From DASPXY01 sp038227745 (lineage in GTDB: Bacteria; Planctomycetota; Planctomycetia; Gemmatales; Gemmataceae): a DNA stretch of 11,639 nucleotides. The notes beneath the pieces were generated by a model. That model saw nothing but the letters and a program-made list of their open reading frames with translations. It searched no databases and was not told where the DNA came from. The stretch's first letter is position 1. The number at the start of each line of letters is the position of its first letter. The position numbers were made by a program, and so were the translations under genes. The stretch lies in the NCBI GenBank assembly GCA_038227745.1, contig JBBRPS010000286.1, positions 1 through 11,639 on the forward strand, in the 5' to 3' direction. Below, piece after piece: positions 5,244 to 11,639 of the stretch.

Positions 5244-6368
5244 ATGGCGCGCAAACCCGAAAACGATACCCCGCAGAACCCGGCGAAGACAGCGGCGCAC
5301 CTCAAGGCCCTTCGCGGCACCATCGACAAACTCGACCTCCAGATCCTGGATCTGGTGAACAAAAGGGCATCTCTGGCCGCGGACATCGGCCGGGTGAAGA
5401 GCGATCAGGGGGCGGACATCTTCTCGCCGGCCCGGGAAGAGGAAGTTTACCAGAACGTCCTGGAAGCGAACAAGGGGCCGCTGGACCAGGCCACGATCCG
5501 GGCGGTCTACCGCGAGCTCATGAGCGGAGCGCGCGCTCTGCAGAAGGTGCTGAAAGTCGCGTTCCTGGGGCCGGAGTACAGTTTCAGTCACCTGGCGACC
5601 CTGGAGCGGTTCGGGCAGGCCGTCGAGTTCATGAAGGTGGGCAGCATCGCCGCCGTCTTCGAGGAAGTGAACCGCGGCCACGCGGACTTCGGCGTGGTGC
5701 CGCTGGAGAACTCCACGGACGGCCGGGTTGCCGACACGCTCGACATGTTCATCCGCCTGCCGCAAATCAAGGTCGCGGCCGAGGTACGGCTGCGCATCCA
5801 CCACAACCTGCTGGCCAACTGCGAGCAGCAGGAGATCCGCCGCGTCTACAGCAAGCCGCAGGCGCTGTCGCAGTGCCGCAACTGGCTGAGCAAGAACGTG
5901 CCGCACGCCTCGCTGCACGAGGTCGCGAGCACGGCCGTCGCCGCGGAGCTGGCCCAGCGCGAGCCCGGCGCCGCCGCCGTGGCGAGCCGGCAGGCGGCGG
6001 TGAAGTACGGTTTGCGGATCCTGTTCCCGGACATCGAGGACCACCCGAACAACGAGACGCGGTTCGCGGTGATCGGCCACCAGGAGGCCGGCAAGACGGG
6101 GCACGACAAGACGGCGATCATGTTCCGCATCCCGCACAACCCCGGCTCGCTGGTGACGGTGCTGGACGTGTTCAAGCAGGCCAAGCTGAACCTGACGTGG
6201 ATCGAGTCGTTCCCGGCGCGGCAGGGCACGGCGGAGTACCTGTTCTTCGTGGACTTCGAGGGCCACATCGACGACCCGAAAGTCAAGCGCACCCTGGCCC
6301 AGTTGCAGGAGCAGTGCGAGCAACTGTCCGTGCTGGGCTCCTTCCCGATCGCCACCCTGAGTGAGTAA
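5244..6368 (+). CDS. pheA: Bifunctional chorismate mutase/prephenate dehydratase (P-protein) with ACT domain
   Basis: This enzyme converts chorismate to prephenate and on to phenylpyruvate, the committed steps to phenylalanine, in the cytoplasm. Counting from the ATG at 5244 (374 aa), residues 16-100 are an AroQ-type chorismate mutase: LRGTIDKLDLQILDLVNKRASLA and GRVKSD, with R24, R41 and K52 matching catalytic R11, R28 and K39 of E. coli. Residues 104-280 are prephenate dehydratase: VAFLGPEYSFSH, VPLENSTDGRVADTLD, and the catalytic TRF motif (272-274). Residues 290-365 are an ACT domain with GSL (301-303) and ESFP (321-324), where the Phe-binding ESRP motif is more usual; feedback inhibition by Phe is expected but may be altered. 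The open frame reaches back to 5175, but that overlaps the promoter. ATG 5232 is an alternative start; neither has a strong Shine-Dalgarno. It is followed by aroF after 88 bases, probably as one transcript. Confidence 0.95.
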   Translation: MARKPENDTPQNPAKTAAHLKALRGTIDKLDLQILDLVNKRASLAADIGRVKSDQGADIFSPAREEEVYQNVLEANKGPLDQATIRAVYRELMSGARALQKVLKVAFLGPEYSFSHLATLERFGQAVEFMKVGSIAAVFEEVNRGHADFGVVPLENSTDGRVADTLDMFIRLPQIKVAAEVRLRIHHNLLANCEQQEIRRVYSKPQALSQCRNWLSKNVPHASLHEVASTAVAAELAQREPGAAAVASRQAAVKYGLRILFPDIEDHPNNETRFAVIGHQEAGKTGHDKTAIMFRIPHNPGSLVTVLDVFKQAKLNLTWIESFPARQGTAEYLFFVDFEGHIDDPKVKRTLAQLQEQCEQLSVLGSFPIATLSE

Positions 6369-6374
6369 CCCTGT

Positions 6375-6426
6375 CGTTTAGCCGCGGTTCGCAGAACCGC
6401 GCGGTTCTGCGAACCGCGGCTAAACG
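6375..6426. repeat. Perfect 52-base palindrome between pheA and aroF
   Basis: The two 26-base halves (6375-6400 and 6401-6426) are exact reverse complements with no spacer, beginning CGTTTAGCCGCGGTTCGCAG. The element starts 6 bases after the pheA stop and ends 30 bases before the aroF start. It has no T tract, so a strong terminator is doubtful. It resembles REP-type intergenic palindromes (established class) and could stabilise the pheA 3' end or lower aroF expression (inference). Confidence 0.8.
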
Positions 6427-6456
6427 GACGATTGTCCTCCCGCGCCAGCCGATGCC

Positions 6457-7479
<1,023 letters not shown>

Positions 7480-7649
7480 TCTCGCCGGCGGGTCGGGCTT
7501 GTGTCACCTCTCCGCGCGTTGCGTCTATCTTGTTGCGGCGGGCGCGATCCTCGAGGGTAGGCGATGTTCTCGCTCCCTGGAGGACGGCTGCCGAATAACA
7601 TCCCGGAAGGACCCAGAGAGCCTCGCCATGCGAGACCGAGGAGGTAACG

Positions 7650-8714
7650 ATGCACATCGGCCGCGACGATCGAAGACAGCCGCCTGGGCCCGCCATCGTT
7701 GCCCTGGAGGCCGGCGGAGACCACCAGTTCGACCTCGGCCACCTCCGGCGGCAGGGGGCCGTACGTCTGATCCTGCTCCTGCTCGAGAGGGCGGGCTACC
7801 GAAAACCGGTCCCCTGGCGCGTGCGCATCGAGAAGAAAATCGTCTGCGGAGGAGAGACGAGGTCGGTCACGGTCGTGGGGGCGAAGCCGTGGTGTTGTTA
7901 CCTCAAGGTGAAGCCGGGGGACAACGACACCGGCCATTTCTGCAGTCTACTCATGCCGGACGGCTACCGCGGCGAGACCGTGTACGAGGCCCTCAAGGAC
8001 GCCGAGGACGAGGTCAACCGCGCCTGGCGCGGCGGCGACAAGGAGGCCACACCCGTGGACGACACTGAACGGCCCGGCACGGGCGAGACCGCCCGGCAGG
8101 CCGCGGCCCGCGAGGCCGCCGACCAGCTGTTCGGGCCGCCGGCGGAGGCGGACGTCGCGCCCGCCCCCGCCGAGCCGGTCCTTGCCGAGCCGGCCCTTGC
8201 CGAGCCGGTCCTTGCCGAGCCGGTCCCGGCCGAGCCGGTCCCGGCCGCGGAGGAAGAGAGCGGCAACGAGGCCACCACGAGCGAACTGCTGGGCTGGACC
8301 CGGGACGCGGACAAGGTCCGCTTGACCCTCCTGGCCATCCACGAGTTGGGTCTGGAGGGCAAGGCCACGGCCATCGACGAGTTCGTCACGGCCCTGGCCG
8401 ACAAGCTCAGCTGGCAGGGCCTGAGGCGCAAACAGGTCGGCGCCATTTTGTCCACCCTGGCCCGCCGCGGCTACCTTTCCAAGCTCATGCGCGGGAGTGT
8501 GCCCCTCGGCGACGCCCTGACCGCCGAGGGCCGGGAGGTCATCCAGGACCTGTTGCCGCCCGGCGAGACAGCGCCTCCCCCGGCGGTCGGCCGGCCCTCG
8601 GCCGCGGCCCCGACGACCGACCCGGCGCGCCTGGTGGCCGCGCTGACCGGAATCGCGCAGGGGTATACGAACGCCTACCAGAAACTCCAGGAGAACAGGG
8701 CACGTCGGGCATAA
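7650..8714 (+). CDS. Hypothetical protein with winged-helix-like middle; probably truncated by a nonsense mutation
   Basis: I do not recognise this family. The start is well supported: AGGAGG at 7639-7644 lies 5 bases before the ATG. Residues 1-127 form a compact mixed domain rich in Trp, Cys and Lys (PWRVRIEKKIVCGG, KPWCCYLKVKPGDND). Residues 130-205 are an Ala/Pro/Glu linker with five-residue repeats of the A-E-P-V-L type. Residues about 211-302 look like a winged helix-turn-helix: ADKVRLTLLAIHEL, GLRRKQVGAILSTLARRGYL, then a small wing and TAEGREVIQDLL. This suggests DNA binding or a FinO/HARE-like accessory fold (inference). From about 325 a coiled coil begins (YQKLQENRARRA) and is cut by TAA at 8712-8714, while the same frame continues with coil-forming sequence. 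Translation as it stands gives 354 residues. Confidence 0.7.
   Translation: MHIGRDDRRQPPGPAIVALEAGGDHQFDLGHLRRQGAVRLILLLLERAGYRKPVPWRVRIEKKIVCGGETRSVTVVGAKPWCCYLKVKPGDNDTGHFCSLLMPDGYRGETVYEALKDAEDEVNRAWRGGDKEATPVDDTERPGTGETARQAAAREAADQLFGPPAEADVAPAPAEPVLAEPALAEPVLAEPVPAEPVPAAEEESGNEATTSELLGWTRDADKVRLTLLAIHELGLEGKATAIDEFVTALADKLSWQGLRRKQVGAILSTLARRGYLSKLMRGSVPLGDALTAEGREVIQDLLPPGETAPPPAVGRPSAAAPTTDPARLVAALTGIAQGYTNAYQKLQENRARRA
8163..8246 (+). repeat. 15-base tandem repeat encoding AEPVL-type pentapeptides
   Basis: About five imperfect copies of a CTTGCCGAGCCGGTC unit encode APAEP-VLAEP-ALAEP-VLAEP-VPAEP-VPA in the linker of the hypothetical protein. Copies differ at a few bases only, so recent slippage expansion is likely. 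It probably acts as a flexible spacer. Confidence 0.75.
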
Positions 8715-8945
8715 CTCCTGGCCGAGGTCGAGCGGCTGGACGCCGAGGCCCGTGAGCTGAGCCGGGTCGTCGATAACCCCGAAGTCCAGGCACTGCTCCA
8801 ACGGTTGGTCCAACTCACCGAGGCAAATGCTGCAAAGGGATCGGTCCCCGACAACACGTAGCGGGATCTCGAAGCCGCCTACGAACAGCTGGCCCGGGAC
8901 GAGGCGCGCAAAGTTGGCGGATGGCTTGGCGAACGGCTGGCGTAA
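8715..8945 (+). pseudogene. In-frame continuation of the 7650 gene beyond TAA (8712) and TAG (8859)
   Basis: After the TAA the same frame reads 48 residues with clear heptad character (LLAEVERLDAEARELSRVV, ALLQRLVQLTEANAA), then TAG at 8859-8861. A further 27 residues (RDLEAAYEQLARDEARK onward) run to a TAA at 8943-8945. Both internal stops would be Gln (CAA and CAG) before a single C-to-T change, and Gln suits the coil at both places. The ancestral product would be 431 residues. A terminator-like hairpin surrounds the last TAA, supporting 8945 as the original gene end. Alternatives are sequencing error or stop-codon readthrough. Confidence 0.6.
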
Positions 8946-8962
8946 GCCGGCCGTTCGCCAAG
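8925..8962. terminator. 17-pair hairpin between convergent genes, with the stop codon in its loop
   Basis: 8925-8941 pairs with 8946-8962 (one G-T wobble at 8938/8949) around a GTAA tetraloop that contains the TAA stop of the ancestral 7650 frame. The convergent DUF4058 gene ends 25 bases away at 8987. No T tract follows on either strand, so it may act as a bidirectional barrier or 3'-end stabiliser rather than a canonical terminator. Confidence 0.6.
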
Positions 8963-8986
8963 AGGTGCCTGGTTCCGGCACTGGGC

Positions 8987-9721
8987 CTACCGGGGCGGCG
9001 GTTCGAGTTCCTCACGCCAGGGTATCGGCACTCCGTCAAAGGCGGCGCAGTAGCCCTCCTCCAGCGGCACCGGGACATGCAACCCCGGTTCCAGGAACAG
9101 CGGCATGGCCGGCAGCGTGTCGCCGACCGCCACCGGTTCGATGAATGCGGACTTCACCAGGCCGGCCTCGTAGGCAACGAGCGTAAGCGGCTTGTCGGGT
9201 GGAAGGCGAAACACCTCGTCACTGATCTCGGACCAGACGGCGTCGTGGATGCCCTGCGGGTCGCGCGGCCCCGGCGGGAACAGGTCGATGAGCAGCAAAT
9301 GGATGCCGGCGTCGAGCAAGACGAGCGCCTGATCGACGAACGACCGCAGGCCGTGCCGGCTGGCCTTGTTGCCCGGCGAGACGATTTCGAGGACCGCCAC
9401 AGCCGTGTCGTCCTCGACGCGCCGGATGACGATGCGGTCGCGCTTTCGGGCGTAGTATTCGGGTTCGGCGGTTGCCGTGAACCGGACTCGGGGCGGCGTG
9501 GTGCGCACGTTCAGGACGTGCCCTGCGGAGGCTGAGGGGTCAAGCCGCTCAGGTCCCTTGGCCAGCACGTCCGGCTGGATGCCGGCCGCCGGCTCGATCA
9601 GGGCATAATAATCGTGCGGGAGGCCACCTCGGTTGAGGGCACGATTGAGGCCGGAAAGCCAACCGTGGTGAAGGGCGGGGAAGACGCCCGCATCGACGCG
9701 CGTCCAATCGTGAATCGGCAT
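8987..9721 (-). CDS. DUF4058 family protein
   Basis: The protein is 244 residues from the ATG at 9719-9721, which has a Shine-Dalgarno (GGAGG) about 8 bases upstream. It begins MPIHDWTRVDAGVFPALHHGW, the hallmark opening of planctomycete DUF4058 proteins. It continues with LNRGGLPHDYYALIEP (28-44), VAVLEIVSPGNKAS (108-121) and LLLIDLFPPGPRDP (142-155). The Glu-x-x-Ser-Pro-x-Asn-Lys motif in a beta-strand context resembles Uma2 and other PD-(D/E)XK-like folds, but the biochemical function of the family is unknown. The frame extends upstream to 9967, overlapping the preceding gene; that extension is rejected because 9721 has both the family start and the ribosome binding site. It lies 41 bases after the nuclease-like gene and is probably cotranscribed with it. 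Confidence 0.88.
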   Translation of the reverse strand: MPIHDWTRVDAGVFPALHHGWLSGLNRALNRGGLPHDYYALIEPAAGIQPDVLAKGPERLDPSASAGHVLNVRTTPPRVRFTATAEPEYYARKRDRIVIRRVEDDTAVAVLEIVSPGNKASRHGLRSFVDQALVLLDAGIHLLLIDLFPPGPRDPQGIHDAVWSEISDEVFRLPPDKPLTLVAYEAGLVKSAFIEPVAVGDTLPAMPLFLEPGLHVPVPLEEGYCAAFDGVPIPWREELEPPPR

Positions 9722-9762
9722 GGCCTTGGCCTCCAGGGGATTTCCGGGCGACCCGGGGTACT

Positions 9763-10362
9763 TCAGCCGCGGGCGATGCTCACGAGGATACCCAGGATCT
9801 TGGCCACATCGCGCAGGTAATACTCCGGCTGGTCGATCGACAACGCCTGCCCCTGCAGTTTGAGGAAGCGCCAGATGCTGCCGCTGGTGACGCAGCCGAA
9901 CACGGCGGGCAGGGGCGTGCCCTCGCGCTCGTTGAACAAGCGGATCGCGACCATCTCCGCCACGCACTGTCCGAGCCCCGCCACGAGATCCTCTCGCTTG
10001 GCCTCGACGACCGCCAGGAGCGGCCCTTGCACGTAGAAGAATTCCTCGGACTGCGTGATCAGGAAATCGCAGAACCCGGTCAGCCCCTGACTGCGGTCCA
10101 CTTCAAACGTCACGCCTGGGAGCACGGTCAGCGTCGTCCCCGCCCGGCGTTTGGCCTCTCCCAGGATCGGAGCGATGATGAACTCGCTGCGGGCCTTCTC
10201 GGAATTCACCCCGAGGGCCACCGGCGCGAACTCGTTCAGCCAGAGGCGTAGGAATTCGCCCGGCTCCAGCGGTTCGACGGCGGCGAACAGATCCGTGGTC
10301 CGGTTCTCGGTAAGGCCAAAGGTATGGACCGCCGTTCTCAGGTCGAAGTCACTGTAAGCCAT
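9763..10362 (-). CDS. PD-(D/E)XK nuclease-like protein, function unknown
   Basis: The protein is 199 residues from the ATG at 10360-10362, preceded by GGAGG with a 7-base spacer; a longer 10416 start is possible but has no such site. The order of motifs fits a PD-(D/E)XK core: E60 in a helix (KARSEFIIAPIL), D99 (GFCDFLI), E120-A-K122 on the next strand (LLAVVEAKRED), then a helix with Q132 (GLGQCVAEMVAI). HsdR-type and RecB-like nucleases share this E-D-ExK-Q arrangement. The rest (VFGCVTSGSIWRFLKL, then YYLRDVAKILGILV) resembles small cyanobacterial and planctomycete hypothetical proteins of the same kind. No methylase or other restriction partner is nearby, so a restriction role is not supported. 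It is likely the first strongly supported gene of a minus-strand unit with DUF4058. Confidence 0.8.
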   Translation of the reverse strand: MAYSDFDLRTAVHTFGLTENRTTDLFAAVEPLEPGEFLRLWLNEFAPVALGVNSEKARSEFIIAPILGEAKRRAGTTLTVLPGVTFEVDRSQGLTGFCDFLITQSEEFFYVQGPLLAVVEAKREDLVAGLGQCVAEMVAIRLFNEREGTPLPAVFGCVTSGSIWRFLKLQGQALSIDQPEYYLRDVAKILGILVSIARG

Positions 10363-10482
10363 GGCACGTCCTCCCGGGAAACCGGAGATCGGCAGACGGC
10401 GCGAGCAAGATAGCACCCCCTTTCCCCTGCCCGCGGAGCGAGTCGTGGATGGCTTCTCGGCTCGCCCCCCTCCCGCGCATTC

Positions 10483-10905
10483 TCAGGCGCCGGTCCTGCT
10501 TGTCAAGGGCGCTCTCCGGACGCCCAAGCAGCCGAGGGTCCGCTCCCCGGCGCGGGCCGGGCCGGCGCAGCAGAGCCCGAGGTCGGGTGCCGCCTCCCGG
10601 CGCGTGCCGAAGTCGCGCCGGCTCGGGAGCCAGGTCGCCCGGGAGCGCAGGCGCGAGCGCCCCCGGATCGCGACGAACGCCGCCGACGAGGTGTTCACAG
10701 GGTCCGGGCCGGCGGGGCGGGCGTAGAAGTGCTCGTCGTAGCTGTCTGCACACCACAGGCGTACCGCGCCCAGCAGCTTCTGCCAGGGGAGCACGTCATC
10801 GGCCTCGACGAGGCGGGCCAGGGCGTACTCGAGCTGCGCCTCGCTGGGTAGGGCCATGTCGGCCCACCGGGCGCGGGCGGGTGGCGGCGGATGTCCCGGA
10901 TCCAT
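10483..10905 (-). CDS. Hypothetical protein, weakly supported
   Basis: The frame is open from 11064 to TGA at 10483. The stretch after the ATG at 10903-10905 (MDPGHPPPPARARWADMALP, EAQLEYALARLVEADDVLPW, AVRLWCADSYDEHFYARP) looks like real protein, with helix-forming composition and C/G third positions. The second half (about 60 residues, Arg- and Cys-rich) looks less protein-like and may be a frameshifted end. No good Shine-Dalgarno precedes 10905; the AGGA is almost touching the ATG. ATG 10857 is an alternative. I do not recognise the family. It precedes the nuclease-like gene by 120 bases on the same strand. Confidence 0.4.
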   Translation of the reverse strand: MDPGHPPPPARARWADMALPSEAQLEYALARLVEADDVLPWQKLLGAVRLWCADSYDEHFYARPAGPDPVNTSSAAFVAIRGRSRLRSRATWLPSRRDFGTRREAAPDLGLCCAGPARAGERTLGCLGVRRAPLTSRTGA

Positions 10906-10942
10906 TTCCTGGATAAAATGGAAAAGGTCTTGCCCCTGCCGG

Positions 10943-10948
10943 TATACT
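10943..10948 (+). promoter_or_regulatory. Possible -10 element for the surface-protein gene
   Basis: TATACT matches 5 of 6 bases of the sigma-70 -10 consensus and lies about 90 bases before the proposed GTG start. No convincing -35 hexamer stands 16-18 bases upstream, so this is only a candidate. Confidence 0.25.
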
Positions 10949-11035
10949 TGGGGGAAGATCAACCTTCTTGCACGGTCTTCCGCACTCCCCTGTTCTTGGG
11001 GTCCTTGGCCCGTGCAGCGCGTCGGTGACGGGCCT

Positions 11036-11639
11036 GTGAAGCCCGGGCGCTCGCCCGGCAGCAAGCCCGCGCCGGACCTTTCTTCTCAGCGAAGGAGCCC
11101 GCTCAGGTCCCCGAAGCCCTGGCGCCGCTACTGGACCTCCCTGCGCACCCTCTTCGCCGGCCGTCCCCGCAAGGCCCCCGGACAGGGGCGCTATCGCCCC
11201 CGCCTCGAAACCCTGGAGGACCGCTCGACGCCGTCGGCCGTCACCTGGACCGGCGACGGCGATCACATCTCCTGGGAGGATCCGCTGAACTGGAACACCG
11301 GCACCGTACCGAGCGCCAACGATGACGTCGGCATCCGGTCGGCGCCCATGGTCAACATCGACAGCGCGGCGGCGGCCCACAGCCTGAACTCCGCCAGTTC
11401 CCTGGACGTGATCGGCAGCCTGGCGCTCTACGCCCCTTCAACGGTCACGCAGGGAGTGCTGCAGGTCGATGGCACGCTCGACCTCGAAGGCGGCGCGGAC
11501 CTGGACGTGTACAGCAACGCAAACGTGTACGGCAGGGTGCAGATCGCCTCGGGCACGCAACTGACCCTGCACTCGGGCACGTTCATGTTCGGCGCCGCCA
11601 CGGTGGTCGGCGACGGCCTGCTGCGGATCACGGACAACG
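11036..11639 (+). CDS. Large secreted or cell-surface protein, N-terminal part (3' partial)
   Basis: The frame runs open to the window end (201 codons from the chosen start) and continues beyond. After a basic, Pro/Ser-rich N-terminus (residues about 1-60) it reads RYRPRLETLEDRSTPSAVTW. The L-E-x-L-E-D-R motif followed by small residues is the planctomycete extracellular signature (Planc_extracel-type leader). It is followed by a beta-rich repeat beginning WTGDGDHISWEDPLNWNTGT and continuing as beta-helix-like strands (GVLQVDGTLDLEGGADLDVYSNANV), the usual opening of very long adhesin-like proteins. The first ATG in frame is at 11348, inside the domain, so a non-ATG start is needed. GTG 11036 is the best candidate, but it has no clear ribosome binding site, and GTG 11012 or a start further upstream is possible. 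Position on the cell surface is inferred. Confidence 0.78.
   Translation, partial: MKPGRSPGSKPAPDLSSQRRSPLRSPKPWRRYWTSLRTLFAGRPRKAPGQGRYRPRLETLEDRSTPSAVTWTGDGDHISWEDPLNWNTGTVPSANDDVGIRSAPMVNIDSAAAAHSLNSASSLDVIGSLALYAPSTVTQGVLQVDGTLDLEGGADLDVYSNANVYGRVQIASGTQLTLHSGTFMFGAATVVGDGLLRITDN

Noticed and set aside
5112..6323. A 403-codon minus-strand frame opposite pheA
   Set aside because: Antisense shadow of a clearly identified gene. The same applies to minus-strand frames opposite aroF (6283-7356) and the 7650 gene (7947-8981).
10349..10916. Plus- and minus-strand Arg/Pro/Gly-rich frames around 10360-10916
   Set aside because: Their low-complexity composition is typical of out-of-frame GC-rich DNA. 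Only the minus frame ending at 10483 looked partly protein-like and was kept at low confidence.

Overview
The window looks like chromosomal DNA from a high-GC planctomycete, most plausibly a Gemmata-like lineage. This is inferred from a bacterial Ser/Thr kinase fused to a sulfatase-modifying-factor domain, a DUF4058 gene, the planctomycete surface-protein signature LETLEDRSTPSAV, abundant palindromic intergenic elements, and strong G/C third-position bias. No species can be named from the sequence alone.

Region 1 (1-1850) is the most notable. A Ser/Thr kinase gene, already open at base 1, ends in an FGE-sulfatase/C-type-lectin-fold domain. Its last 41 codons before the terminal Asp (1076-1198) are repeated 312 bases downstream (1388-1510) in a stretch with no start codon of its own. 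In the core of this pair (71 bases) the downstream copy differs from the gene at 10 of its 20 adenines but at only 1 of its 51 other bases. That is the signature of a diversity-generating retroelement (DGR): the gene end is the variable repeat (VR) and the downstream copy is the adenine-rich template repeat (TR). An 8-bp GC-rich hairpin follows the VR, as in characterised DGR targets. A strong terminator lies about 200 bases after the TR. No reverse transcriptase or Avd gene is visible, so the enzyme must lie outside the window, act in trans, or have been lost.

Region 2 (1851-4515) is on the minus strand. It holds a deletion-bearing remnant of an Rpn/PD-(D/E)XK 'transposase' family gene, then dnaK, which ends at stacked terminator hairpins.

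Region 3 (4516-7479) starts with a non-coding spacer containing a palindromic repeat element. A consensus-like promoter follows, then pheA (chorismate mutase/prephenate dehydratase/ACT) and aroF (type I-beta DAHP synthase). These two encode the entry step of the shikimate pathway and the branch to phenylalanine. They are separated by a perfect 52-base palindrome.

Region 4 (7480-8945) holds an unrecognised gene with a winged-helix-like middle and a coiled-coil end. Its reading frame appears interrupted by two in-frame stops, each one C-to-T change from a glutamine codon.

Region 5 (8946-10905, minus strand) holds a DUF4058 gene, a PD-(D/E)XK nuclease-like gene just upstream of it, and a weakly supported hypothetical gene. 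Region 6 (11036 to the end, plus strand) is the start of a probably very large secreted or surface protein.
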